Positions 42,418-54,698 of a DNA stretch of 64,000 nucleotides are shown here, in pieces. Made by a program: the position numbers and the translations under genes. Position 1 is the stretch's first letter. Each line of letters starts with the position of its first letter. This stretch comes from Chloranthus sessilifolius. Lineage: Eukaryota > Streptophyta > Magnoliopsida > Chloranthales > Chloranthaceae. The notes below the pieces were generated by a model that was given only the letters and a program-made list of their open reading frames with translations, ran no database searches and had not been told where the DNA came from. Location of the stretch: the NCBI GenBank assembly GCA_021018995.1, contig CM037585.1, positions 66,528,646-66,592,645 on the forward strand, read 5' to 3'.

Positions 42418-43866
42418 CTATGAGAAAAATAGGTCTTTATCCATTTTTGTCCAATGGGAAGGGGTCTTGCCTATAACTAGATAATTGACAATATGTGCAT
42501 ACCAGGGAATTAAAGAGTGGATGGTAAACAGTTGCTCATCCGGGAAGACATCATTTGTAGCAAGGTCATCATCACCTTTTTCCAACATAATTCTGGACAA
42601 GTGGTCAGCCACCATATTTTCTACCCCCCTTTTGTCCTTGATTTCGATGTCAAACTCCTGCAACAGGAGTATCCATCTAATCAATCTAGGCTTTGCATCC
42701 TTCTTGGACAGTAGGTACTTTAATGCTGAGTGGTCAGTGAAGATGACAGTTTTAGACCCAAGTAGGTAAGGTCTAAACTTGTCCACAATAAAAACCACCG
42801 CCTAAGCTTTTCGATGGTTATGTAGTTCAAATTGAGCTTCAAGAAGTGATTTCTTTGAGATAAGCAATGACCACAGGCAGCTTATCTTTTCTCTGGCCCA
42901 AGACAACACCTATTGCCAAGTTTGATGCATCACACATCAACTCAAAGGGCAGGGCATAGTCAGGTGTTTGGAGTACAGGGGCAGAGGTGAGGCAAAATTT
43001 TAAAGTTTCAAAAGCCTTCAGGCATTCAGCAGAGAAGTCAAAGGGCACATCCTGGAAGAGCAGGTGGCACAATGGTTTAGCAATTTTGCTAAAGTCCTTG
43101 ATAAACCTCCTGTAGAATCCAGCATGCCCAAGGAAGGATCTGATTTGTTTGACTGTTCTTGGAGGTGGCAAATTTGCAATGAGGTCAACTTTGGCCTTGT
43201 CTACCTCAATTCCATCTTTAGAGACTACATGGCCCAACACAATTCCTTGTGTTACCATGAAGTGGCTCTTTTCCCAACTTAAGACCAAATTGGTCTCTTC
43301 ACATCTTTGTAAGATTTGATGGAGGTGTTGTAGACATTGGTCAAAGCTATCCCCATAAACTGAGAAATCATCCATGAAAATTTCCAAGAATTTATCAATC
43401 ATATCAGAAAAGATGGCATACATAGACCTCTGAATGGTGGCTGGGGAATTACACAGTCCAAAAGGCATCCCTCTGTAAGCAAAGGTGTCGAAAGGACAAG
43501 TAAAAGTAGTTTTCTCTTGATCCAAAGGGTGCAAAGGGATCTGGTTGTACCCTGAGTACCCATCAAGAAAATAGTAAAAATTTTTCCCAGCCAACTTATC
43601 CAAAATTTGATCAATAAAAGGGAGAGGGAAGTGGTCTTTTCTGGTCTTAGAGTTGAGTTTTCGATAATCGATGCAACTCTCTAGCCAGTGGTCTCCCTGG
43701 CTGGTCTCAACTCTCCAGAGTCGATTGTGATCACTGTGATGCTAGACTTCTTGGGTACCACCTGGATTGGTGCCATCCATTCAGAATCAGAGATGGGGTA
43801 AATTACCCCAGCATCCAGCAACTTAATGATTTCTTTCAGAAGCACTTCTTGCATGTGAGGATTCAA
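42418..43866 (-). pseudogene. Element B reverse transcriptase and RNase H
   Basis: RT: IQVVPKKSSITVI (43866-43681), a frame break, then the 43603-42839 frame with FLDGYSGYNQIPLHP, CPFDTFAYRGMPFGLCNSPA, the catalytic EIFMDDFSVYG (YxDD variant FMDD), LGHVVSKDGIEVD and FLGHAGFYRRFIKDF. RNase H: ELMCDASN at the end of that frame, then [10 protein letters not shown] and NMVADHLSR in the 42798-42418 frame. Lesions lie near 43610-43680 and 42800-42840. All main catalytic motifs are still readable. Confidence 0.9.
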
Positions 43867-43872
43867 TTTCCT

Positions 43873-44992
43873 CTACATTTCCCTGGAGGGTGTTGAGCCC
43901 TCCTCTAGATAAATCCTATGCATACAGATTGATGCATCAATCCCTCCCAGATCAGCAATGGTCCAGCCAATTGCTTTCTTATGCTTCCTCAGAACTGTTA
44001 GCAATTCCTCCTCTTGCTCACAGGTTAGAGAAGAGGAGATAATTACAGGAAGTTTCTCTTCTTTCTCGAGGAAAGCATATTTTAATATCTCTGGCAGCTT
44101 CTTGAGCTCTAGATCAGGGGCTTGTTGTATGGATGGCAGGATTGGTGTATTATTGGTTGGAGGAAGGGGCAGCAATGTAGGTTTCCAATTGGAATGGTGC
44201 ACTAAGCCCACAGAAGACCTCACTAGGGGCATGTCTTCTGGCATTAAGGCTAGGCTTTCTTTCTCCACCAAGTTTCAAACTTTAGTTAAATTAGCGACAA
44301 TGTTGCCCCACTCTAGCAGAGTGGGTAGTTCTTCATCAATAATTCTTCTAGTACATCTACTGCAAAGCATTCCTCATTGTCCAGCTGAGGGTACTTCACA
44401 CTGTTGTATACATTAAGCTCAACTTTCATATGTCCGAAAGTGACCTCCATGATTTCAGACCTGCATTGAATGCATGCATTGGCAGTGGCCAAAAATGGTC
44501 TGTCCAGGATAACAGGTATCGGAGATGTACTTTTATTACAACCCATGTCCAAAATAAGGAAGTCTGCAGGGTAGAAGAACTTGTCTACCCCCACTAGGAC
44601 ATCCTCAACCACTCCCATGAGTTTCCTCTTAACTTATCAGCCATCAATAGAACAATGGGGGTGGGCTTTAGCTCCCCCAAACCTAACTGCTGATATACAT
44701 TGTATGGCAGCAGGTTAACACTGGCTCCAAGGTCCAAAAGGGCCCTTCCAATCGTGTAGTCACCAATAATATAGGGAATAGTGGGTATCCCTGGGTCTTG
44801 CAACTTCTCAGGTATTGTCATAGTTAATACAGAATTAACTGTATCAGTTACAAAGACTTTTTTGGACAAAGGGCCTCTGGCTTTCCTTTTCTGAGTACAG
44901 AGGTCCTTCAAAAACTTTGCATAGGCTGGGACCTGTCGGATTGCATCAAGCAGGGGTAAGTTTATTTTGACCTGCTTAAAGGTTTCCATCAT
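43873..44992 (-). pseudogene. Element B protease and pre-RT region
   Basis: The first frame (44992-44594) has METFKQVKINLPLLDAI, IGDYTIGRA and the protease active site LLDLGASVNLLP. A shifted frame (44618-44313) has VEDVLVGVDKFFYPADF and VTFGHMKVELNVYNSV. The third frame (44271-43873) has the Glu-rich linker and ends at a TAG just before RT. Two frameshifts and this stop are the visible lesions. Confidence 0.87.
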
Positions 44993-46819
44993 TTCCTCGA
45001 TCTGTGCCTAACTCTTATCAAAAGGGGTAGGGCCACTCAAAGCTTGAGGAAATGGTAGCTGAGGTCTTCTTGGTTCTCTCACCGCAAACTATGGTGAACT
45101 TTTGTTTTTTCTTTTATCTATTTTATCTCTCACGAGGCTTAACTACAACCTCTTTATTTTTCCCTTGTTGAAGGGTAGCAGGCAGTTCTTGACTCTGTGT
45201 TCTAATAAAGTCCTTATCATTTTCACTTGATATTTCCTTAGGATAGACCTCTCCTTGTTCTTTTCCCACCTGGTTGTCTACCAGTTTGCTAGACCTTAAG
45301 ACTGTGATGGCTTGGCCCCCTTAAAATTTGAGGAGCCTTCTCCGATGGAATACTGGCACTTTGGGTTGGCTACTGGTTGGCTTGGCAACCTGCCCTCCTC
45401 TCTCTTAGCCAGAGCATTGGCTATTTGGCCAAGCTGCTCTTCTATTTTCTTAATGCTTTGACTGTGAGAAGTCACAGTCTGATTTAAGGGTCCAAGGCTT
45501 TGCAATTGGGCCAAAACCTGGTCCTCGAAAGAAGCACTTTGGGGCTGAGGTGGGGGAATTACCAATTAATTTTGTTGCTGGGGCTGCTGTTGTTGGAAAT
45601 TCGACCTTTGACCATAACCCTGGTTAAACTACAGCTGTGGCCTTTGAGGTAAGGCCAACATCTGCTGTGGCTGCATATAATTGTCCTGCCTCCACCTCAA
45701 ATTTGGGTGGTCTCTCCATTGGTAACCAGTATTTTGGTACTGATATCCATATGGTTGTTTATTTATTCATCCAAAAGATTAGGGCAAAGCACTGTTGTTC
45801 CATTACAAACTCAGGGTATTGCCCTGCAGATGGGCATTCTTCCACTGTATGCTTTGGAGATTGGCATATCAGACATACCTCCATCACTTGTGCAGCCATT
45901 CTGGGCTGCACCACAGTCAAAAGTTTATCAAATCTTTCAGTAAGATTGGCCATCTGCATTCTTAGGTCATCGTTTCCTTGAACTTCATACATCTTTCCTT
46001 TATAAGTTTCAGCCACCCCCAGCTTAGGAGAAGGCTCTTGAACAGTTTTAGATGAGGACATCTTCTGGAAAGTATTTTCACTTATGACCTCGAATAAGTC
46101 CCATACCTAATCAACTGTATTATGCATGTATGTTCCACCATAAGAGGCATCTACCATGTCTCTGCTCTTCTCATCGATCCCATTGTAGAAGCTCTGGACA
46201 AGCTACCAGTCAGGGATCTTGTGGTGAGGACATTGTTTGAGCATCTCCTTAAATCTATCCCAACATTAGTTAAAATCTTCAGTTGGGGACTGGGCAAAAG
46301 AAAGTATGCCCTTCCTCAGTTGACTGGTTTTGGTCTCTGGAAAAAATTTAGACAAAAATCTTGTCTGGAGGTCTTTCCAAGTAGTGATACTGTTGTTTGG
46401 GAGAGTAGACAACCAAGTGCTGGTCCTGTCCTTTAGGGAAAAAGGAAAGAGCCTTAGCCTAGTGGCTTCTGGTCCCAAACCAACAATAGAAAAGGTTGTG
46501 CACAGGGCCAAGAACTGGTCAATGTGCTTGTAAGGGTCTTCCTTGCTAAGCCCATGGAAAGAGGGAAGCATTTGGATGATGGAAGTTTTGATCTCATAAT
46601 TACCCTAAACATCTGGGAATTGAATGCTGAATGGATAATTATAATCATTCGGAGCATTCAATTCCTTCAATGTTCGAGGTTACTCTTCACCCATAATTGA
46701 TGTCTCTATTTCAATAGGGGGCTCGACTGTGGTGTGTCTGTGCCTTCTCGGTCTTCTACCCCTTTCAATCTCAGGATTAGCAGGCTCTAAAGTAGGACTG
46801 AGAGATCTCCTTCCTAACA
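44993..46819 (-). pseudogene. Element B gag
   Basis: Starts at ATG 46819 (MLGRRSLSPTLEP), as in element A. Blocks: LPSFHGLSKEDPYKHIDQF (46571 onward), TKTSQLRKGILSFAQSPTE, MVDASYGGTYMH, the CCHC knuckle CLICQSPKHTVEEC near 45867-45826, then a Pro/Gln-rich stretch and KKIEEQLGQIANALAKREEG (45565-45296). Several in-frame stops sit where element A has Gln or Trp, a pattern expected from C-to-T change on methylated DNA. Confidence 0.87.
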
Positions 46820-47119
46820 TGCACACACATCGCCATCAAGGGAAACAGTTCGCAAGCACATTGCACAAAAGAAAATTACAACTATCCTAATCAACTGCTT
46901 ATGAAATCTTCAAAAGAGAAATAAACTGAGGTTTTGAAGGTTAGAGAAGTGCAAACAGAGGTAGCTAGACTCTCAATGTAGTTTCAGTCTCCTTCTCTGC
47001 TATGATCTAGATCTGCAAGAAAAATTCCAACTGTAAATCAGCAGTATCAATTATTCACAAGTACGGCTACCACAGAATAAAGAATATAAAATTCTAGAGT
47101 CTACTATTAGATCAGTGCT

Positions 47120-47141
47120 CCCCGGCAACAGCGCTAAAAAC
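47120..47141 (-). promoter_or_regulatory. Element B primer binding site (tRNA-Asp type)
   Basis: On the minus strand TTTTTAGCGCTGTTGCCGGG follows the LTR end. It is a better match to the Athila-type site than that of element A. Confidence 0.78.
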
Positions 47142-47142
47142 T

Positions 47143-49651
47143 TGTTGGGCTATTTTTTAAGTGCTTGCTACTGACTTTATTGGGGGCAGTGATAAGAATG
47201 GGGTGAATGAAAATGAATGAAAGGTAGATTAAAAATGACAGAGCAGCAAGCCTAAAATATGTACAGTCCTGCAAGATACAGGGCATGTTGTAGCAAGTTT
47301 TGATAAGTAAGAGTTTGTCCCACAAGGAAGGTTGATCTAAAGCTCCAAGGGAGCCATCAGTAGTAGGCTCTCCAGATCTGACTACAGATCTGACAGTCCT
47401 AAATGGAAGGTGATTTAAGGTCACTTATTTCTATATTCTCTGGTAATCTAATGATTTAACTACAGAAAGGGTTGAGAAGAAGGATGGGGTATGAGAAAAT
47501 AAATATAAAAGGGTGAGAAGTAGGCTATTAGGTTCAGATCTGATGGGTTTCATGACTCAATTTAGATCTGCTGCTATAGAAGTCCTGTCCAATGGCTACA
47601 TTGTCACCACTGAGGAGAAAGAATCCAACTCATCTCTGTGCCATGATCCAATCCCTTTATGGCTATAACCTGTCCACTTAAATGGTCACAGACTATCCAA
47701 TTGGGGAGCCACAGTCCAGAGATGGGTCAGAATAAGTCTATCATTGTAAGCACTACTTCATCCAGGCTACAAGCACAAGAGTCCATAGGGAACCTCAACC
47801 TCTAAAGTGCTATGTGTGGGGCTAGGCCTGTATGGGAGCATGTTAGCCCAGACACATAAAACCAACAAGAGTTTGAGTACAGCCTTAGGTCTAGCTGTCC
47901 ACTGCTGTAGAAAGACTGCACTGATCTAGTCACAAGCCTACAATCTCTAGAACCAAACCAGATCTGCCATCTGATGGCGGGTCTATGCAAATACAGGGGA
48001 GTTTGGCTCTGCACAATCTCTCACAGGGCTACAAGCACAAGTGCAGAGAAGAAGAATCTATTTTAGATCTGTGGATTGGCCTCACCCTAAGGCTATAACC
48101 TGTCCACTTAAATGGTCATAGACTATCCCAGAGGCTATCCTCCTCACAGAGGGCCAAAACAGAACAAGAACACTGCTGTCACCACCATGTTCACAAGGCT
48201 ACAAGCACAAGCTCCAATGGGGATTTTAGATCTAGTGGATCCTGTGGTGGGGCTAGGCTTGTATGGGAGCATGTTAGCCCAAACACACAGGTCACTTGGA
48301 TCTAAATAGGTCTATAAAAATAGTTCTCCATTGCTCATAATGCAACTTATCAATGGAGGATCTCAAGGCAGCAGCCTTATACAGAACAACTCAATTTCAA
48401 ACTTCAATCCCATACATGTAAAACACCCAATCATGAAATTCTATTAATTCTAAACCAAATAAGCATACAGAGGCATAGTTAGCAAGTGCTGGGCTATGGA
48501 GAGAAGAAAAAGTAAAAAGAAATCTACCTAAACCTTACTAGAGATCTACAACTACTTCAAGAAGAAGATAGACAAAACTCTATTCTAAGAGAGGCCCCCC
48601 TAAACCTAAACCAGGCTTAGGTTTATATAGCAGTCAGTTTGGCGACGCATTAGGGTTAGGAAACCCTAACTTTAACAATGCCATGTGGCCTAATACTGTT
48701 CCTTGGATGCCTCGAGGGGCATGCACAGAAATTAGAGCATTGGAGTGCGTGCCCTAATTGTTGAAAGTTCCCAGAATGTCCTCTACAGAAGTGAGGGAGA
48801 GTTAGAGTCCAAAGCCTCGCCAGGTAGCACTGGCTTCCAAGACTATCGTGTGGTAGCACGATCTTCATGAGATTGGATTAACTTAAAATTCTAGCCGTTG
48901 TGGGGTTGTCTTAGTTTACAGCTTAAGCAGTCATGCGATGGAGCATTGAATCCTTGTTGGATTGCTCTGGTCTTCGCGGGATTGCACTTTCCTTCTGAAT
49001 GGTGCGGGAATCGCGCAGACAGTTTGTTTCTCAATGGATCTCCGTGAGGATCCTCGCGAGGGCGTGATGTACATTGGTCTCTGAACTGCGCAATAAGTTT
49101 TTCTACAGTTTTGTATCCCGCGACCACTGCGCGATAGCTGTGCGCAGAAATACCTGGAGCTCTCTTTCCTCAGCTTATTTGAGTGAACTGTGTGGTTTTG
49201 AGTGATGCTTTCTTGAGCTGCGTGAGATTGCGCGAGCATTTAAGTGCTTAAGCTTCGCGAGAGCTGCGCGACTCATGATTCTGAAGCCCTTCTGTCACTA
49301 AACTGCACGAGAACAGCGTGGACACTTGGTATGAAGTCCTGGGAAACTCACGAGAACTGTGCGAGGCTTACTTTCTAAATCCTTTGAACCTTGTGGCAAC
49401 TGAGCGAGGCTCATTTCTTGCTCTGTTGCTGCTGTGCTTTGCCTTCATGCAGTCAAGTTCTTGTCTGGATCCAGCTTCCCTTCTTCTGAGATACTTCTGG
49501 GGCAATAGTGGGCTCCTTAACAGGATTAAGGCCTTATTGCAGCTGCTGTTCATTACCTACAGAACATGCTTAAAACACTTTTATTAAATGATTAAGGGTC
49601 CAATAGAGATTAAATTAAGGGGTGAAAAGTGGAACTTTTCAGGTCTTAACA
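47143..49651 (-). repeat. Element B, 5' LTR (2509 bp)
   Basis: On the minus strand it starts TGTTAAGACCTG and ends CCCAACA. It has the CGCGAG-rich third (48890-49400), the 435-bp internal duplication and the AGATCTG hairpin (near 47370), but is clearly diverged from LTRs A, E and F. Confidence 0.9.
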
Positions 49652-51130
49652 GGGGAGAATGTAACATCCTCAAAATTTTAGGCTTTGAATAGTATCCTCG
49701 AGATATGTGCCCGACTGGTCATAAGTTAGACCAAGAGGAAATCAACTGGATGACTTAGACTAGACTAGGCTTAGGGTTAAAAGGCACACCTAGATGTGTG
49801 GTGTTGATCTGGTTATAAGGTCACATATACCATTAAGGGGTGTATGTGCTTTACACCAAAGAATGGATTGGGTTAAATAGTCTACTAACTAAAGAGAGGT
49901 TATTTCTCTTTAGTTTTGGTGGTTAGGGATTTATGAAGAGAGAGTGAGTGAGGAGGAAGGAGTAAATGCAAGAGGTTTGTGTGGGATTACGAATTTAAGG
50001 AGCTCGTGAGCCATTAATCACGATGGTAGCGCCTGGGGATTCGAGGAATCAAGCTAAGAACCCTAGCTCTTGGAGGCAAACCCTTGAATCACCCATATCT
50101 AGAATTGAGGTAAGATCCTTATAAATTATGACGTGTATGATGTTGTGCATTAAATTAATGATTAAATGGTGAATTAAAGACATTGAAAGAGGAGAAGTTT
50201 AGAGAGAACAAAGCTAGAGGAAATGCCCGAAGAGGGTTGAGTTCTTATCAAAATCGATTAATCGATTTTTGACAGAAGGTAAATCTGGGCACTGATGCCC
50301 GAAACTGATTAATCGAAATGAATTCGATTAATCAATTTTTGGTTTTCGATTAATCGATTAATCGATTAATCGTCTGTGTACTCCCAGTGGCTGGAAAATG
50401 AGGAGTCTAGGAAACCGATTAATCGATTTGTGGATCGATTAATCGATTTTGGAATTTCGATTAATCGATTTGAGATCTATTAATCGATTTTGGAAATTTG
50501 ACTAATCGATATTAGGATCGATTAATCAATTTGACAGTTTCTGAGTGAAATTTGTTTTGGACTTTGGAGTTCTAGGAGGGCCTTGTACCTTCATTTATGC
50601 ATCGTTCTTGATACTTTGCATGTGACATGATGTTATTTAGGTTGAATGCTTGAATGCGAGCATGAGAAGCCACAATGGACCTTGACGCTTGGGAATTCAA
50701 ACGTGTGAGGTAGGGAATACCTTGAACATGTACTTTAATTATAATAGCATGTATGTAGTGATATGGAAATAAATAGTTATGCGTTGAGAGCATAGAGATG
50801 CATAGGTTTTTCTTGAAAAGTAATTGAACATATGAAATTAAAGTGGTGTGTGTGTGTGTGAACATTAAGTAAGGAAATAAGTATGCTGTGAGTATGTGAC
50901 ATCCTAAGGGGGTGTGAATGTTAAAAAGGGCATCTAAGTGATGCATATGAACTGGTTACATCCTAGGGATATATGGAAAATTGTGAACATCCGAGTGATG
51001 TGAAGTTAATTAAATGAGAATGTATCAAGCCTAAAATACTATATTTAGCACAATCACACGGTGAATAACTATATGTAGTTGCACATTTGATTTAAGGTTT
51101 GGAGAATACCCCACTGATATGGCGGTATAC
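49652..51130 (+). repeat. Partial LTR of a plus-strand Ty3/gypsy element (G)
   Basis: GGGGAGAA (49652-49659) is followed by TGTAACATCCTC at 49660: a polypurine tract and LTR start of chromovirus type. The LTR body runs to 51130, where the LTR of element E begins, so its end is not seen. Upstream, the internal part of G is replaced by element B. A cluster of TCGATTAATCGA-type palindromes lies at 50252-50532. No gene. Confidence 0.7.
50252..50532. repeat. Cluster of ATCGATTAATCGAT palindromes
   Basis: About ten copies or near-copies of TCGATTAATCGA, including overlapping ones at 50345-50371. The copies are separated by unrelated spacers of 5-60 bases and most are followed by TTT. Copies with one change (ACTGATTAATCGA, CTATTAATCGAT) are also present. 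Confidence 0.88.
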
Positions 51131-54100
51131 TGTTGCCATCCCAGATGTGCCTACTTTATTTGTTGGTGGTAAAAGAAATTTAAAATCAAAGTAAAAATAG
51201 ATGAATTAGCAACCGAGAAATCCTAGACCCAAGAAGGTCCATTTAGCAAGTTTTGATAAAAGAGTTTGTCCCAGTGAAAAGTGATCCAGCTCCAAGGGAG
51301 CCATCTCTAGTAGTCCCTCCAAGATCCACTATAGATCCCATAAATCTAAAAGGAAGTTTAGTCACTATTCATCCTAAGGTAACCTAATGATTAACTATAG
51401 AAAAGTTGAGAAGATGGATGGAGTAAAATAAATATAAAAGGGTGAGAAGTATGCTATTTTCAGATCATTGAATTTAAGACTGATAGTCTCAGTATAGAAA
51501 TCTCCCAATGGCTACATTATCACCAAAGAGGAGAAAGAATCTAACATCACATGATCCAATCTTTATAACTCACCCATTGAATGGTCACAGACTATCCATA
51601 GAACCTCCAGAAATGGTCAAATAAAGAAGAATTGTAGACTACTTCATCAGCTACAAGCTTGAATATAAACCTCATCCTAAAGCTCAATCTAAAAGATAGG
51701 ACCATGAAGCCCACACAGAACCAAGAAGAGATTGAGTACCAAGATCTAGCTATGTTAAGACCTAAAAGTATCACCATCCCTTACAACCTTTGATTAGACC
51801 TTAACCATCAATAAGACTTGTTAAGTTTTTATGTAGGAATAATCAACAAGCAAATAAGGCCAGAATCTCAAGAGCCATTTTCACCAAAAAAGTCCCTTAG
51901 AAGAATGGACTCTCCAGATGAAATGAGCCTCAAGACGAACCCAAGATTTAAAGATTAGAGAAATATCTCATCCAATGAAAGCTTAAGACTTCATAACTTC
52001 TATGAATAAGTAGTTTCTCACCTCATACACCATAACGCTTAAAAAGCTGATTTTACATGAACAGAAATACAGGATGAACATATCAAGAGATTGCCATTCT
52101 TTCTTTTCAAGAAGAAAGCATTGAAAGATCAATTACATGGAATCTCATATCAGAACTCATTAAAGCCTCACGAGGAAACTCAATAAGTCCATTGAAGAGA
52201 AGTGCTCATCAAGGTTATTCAAACCATCCTCAAGATCAATCCATGAGATCCTTCTCACCAAGGGATCAGAAGAGCAAACCAAGGATAGAGGTGAAGTTCA
52301 TGTTAAACCATTCAAGAGGAAAGACAATTCAAACAATAGCTCCTTAGCTGTAAGCCTCATCAATTTATGTATAGAGGATTTGGGAATTTTAGATTAGGCT
52401 GACCATGTAAATTATGACACTTCTAAGATCAAGGATCACTCGGTTGGTTCTATTAGGCTTTTCTAATAGAAAGTCCTACACTTAGCTTAGGTTTCATGGA
52501 TTCTTTCTTTTGATTGTTTGATTCCAGGTGATTCTATTTGGTGGATTCTTTTGGATGGTTGTGATGGGGTTGGATTTTGATTAACAGATCAATGAGTTAC
52601 AAAACTCCTCTGATCTAGGCTCAATAACATACTTCTCACCCTTTTATATTTATTTTCCACACTCCATCCGTCCTCTCAACCCTTTCTGTAGTTTACACAT
52701 TAGGCTACCTTAGGATCTATAAACTAAGTGACCTTAAACTCCCTTCCCTTAAGGACTACCAGATCTGTAGTCAGATCTGGAGGGACTACTAGAGATGCTC
52801 CCTTGGAGTTGTAGATCATCTTTTCCCATGGGACAAACTCTTACTTATCAAAACTTGCCACAATGGACCCTGTATCTTACAGGTCTAGGACTTCTCAGTT
52901 GTGCTGATTTCATCCCCTGTTTTATTTTGATTTTAAATTTCTTTTATCACAAACAAATAAAGAAAGCACAGCTAGAGTAGTAATAACTGTCCATTGCTTG
53001 AGTGGGACTACAATGGTCTAGTCACTAGCCTACAATCTCCATACCTAGATCAGATCTGCCATCTGATGGCGGGTCTATGCTAATATAGGGGAGTCTGCCT
53101 CTGTACAATCTCCTACCAGGCTACAAGCTCAGGCTCGGAGAAGAAGGATCCATTTTGGATCGGCGAATTGGATTCACCCTAAGGCTATAACCTGTCCACT
53201 TGAATGGTTACAGACTATCCCAGAGGCTATCCTCCTCACGGAGCCCAAAATAAAATAAGAATATTGCTGCCACCACCATGATCACAAGGCTACCAGCTCA
53301 GGCTTCCATGGGGATTTCACATCTAGTGGGTCCTGTGGTGGGGCTAAGGCTGTATCGGACCATGACAGCCTAGACACACAGGTCACTTGGATCTGAATAG
53401 GTCCTTAGAATCAGTCCTCCATTGCTTTGAATCACAGCCAAAGTAATGGCGGATCATAAGGCAGCAGCCTTGCACAGAACAGCTCACAAATACACGAATC
53501 CCATAAAAGTACAACACCCAATCATAAATTTCATTTATCTAATCTCAATAGACATACATAGGCATGGCCAGCAAGTGCTGGGCCATGGAGAGAAGAAAAA
53601 GAAAATGGAAAACTACTTACAACTATAGAAAATCAAAAAAGAAAATGATCTCAGATCTCTTATCAGTGATAAGGTCTGAGCTTCCGCTGGTGTCTAAGTC
53701 TAAAAACTCTAAAAGTCTCAAAAGAAGCCCCTTAAACCCAAACAAGGCTTAGGTTTATATAGCAGTGGGTGTGGCGGCGCATTAGGGTTAGGAAACCCTA
53801 ATTTTAGCGATGCCACGTGGCCTATTAATGATCCCTGAATGCCTTGGGGTGCATGCACAGAGATTTGAGCATGGAAGTGCATGCCCTAATCGCTGGAAAT
53901 CCCCAGAATGTCCTCTACAGAATGATGGAAGTTGGAGTCAGCCAAAGTTGCGCCTATTCTCGACTTGTCGGGTAGACTCGAGGATGAGTTAGCATTAAAA
54001 CTTCAGACATCGAGGGATTGCAGCTTCTTGATGCTTTGAGCAGTCACGAGGTAGATAGTTAAGCTCTCGCTGGATTGGGCTTCGCGCGGTTGGATTGCTT

Positions 54101-54683
54101 GTTGTGAATAGCGCGGGAACTGTGCGAGCATTCCATTTCACAATAGATCTTCGCGAGGCTTACTTTGGTCTTCGCGAGGCTACTTTCTTCCTGAACATCA
54201 CGAGAACTGCGTGAGACGTTCTCCTCTTAGTGGAACTTCGCGAGGATCCTCGCGAGGCTTTGAGGCTTTTCTGAACTGCGCGACAGGTTCTCTTGACATT
54301 TGCATCCCGCGGCTACTGCGCGACAGGTTCTCTTGAACTGCGCAAGACTGCGCGACGTTTAACTTCTGAACTTCATGAAAGCTGTGCGACTCAAGGCTTC
54401 TGAAGCTCTTCTATCACTCCACTACGCGAGAAGTTGTTGTGAAGTCTTGGGACTTTGCGAAGCATATTTTTCTAAATCCTCTGGAGCTTTGTCACCGCGT
54501 TGCCTCGTGTCCGATTCATGGCTCATTCTTCGGGGACTTCGTGTGCCCTTAATATGATTTATGGCCTTATTGCACTGCTGTTTATTATCTACAGAAAACA
54601 CTTAATAAACCTTTATTAGATGGCTAAGGGTCTAATCAAAGGTTAAGTTAAGGGGTGAAAAGTGGACTTTTCAGGTCTTAACA
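51131..54683 (-). repeat. Element E, 3' LTR, split by copy D
   Basis: Two parts, 51131-51752 and about 52986-54683, together about 2.3 kb. The lower part is heavily decayed (many short deletions and C/T, G/A changes against LTR A), while the upper part is much better kept. Starts TGTTAAGACCTG at 54683 on the minus strand. Confidence 0.82.
51753..52985 (+). repeat. Copy D: plus-strand LTR of the same family inside LTR E
   Basis: Starts TGTTAAGACCTAAAAG (51753) and ends near AGCACAGCTAGAGTAGTAATA (52985), the decayed form of the family LTR end. It is 1.2 kb, so about half of the LTR is missing internally. Flanks AGCTA (51748-51752) and ACTG (52986 onward) fit a decayed AGCTG target duplication. 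The last 250 bases, including the AGATCTG hairpin, are well preserved. No internal region, so a solo-LTR remnant. Confidence 0.7.
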
Positions 54684-54698
54684 CACCCCCAAACCTAA
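54684..54698 (-). promoter_or_regulatory. Element E polypurine tract
   Basis: On the minus strand ATTAGGTTTGGGGGTG abuts TGTTAAG. Confidence 0.85.

Larger units (their letters stand above)
41655..49651 (-). mobile_element. Element B: Athila-type, interrupted in integrase by element A
   Basis: Read on the minus strand: 5' LTR (49651-47143), PBS, gag, protease, RT, RNase H, integrase. The integrase is cut at 41655 at ...YGKAC, where the LTR of A begins. Everything beyond is lost with the truncation of A. Its LTR differs from those of A, E and F by many substitutions, so it belongs to another subfamily of the same family. Confidence 0.87.

Noticed and set aside
50252..50532. Palindrome cluster as a CRISPR array or satellite
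   Set aside because: Spacing is irregular and units overlap; it lies inside an LTR-like sequence.
50572..50946. Minus-strand 124-codon frame in LTR G
   Set aside because: Low-complexity translation of a GT run; antisense to the LTR and without a domain.
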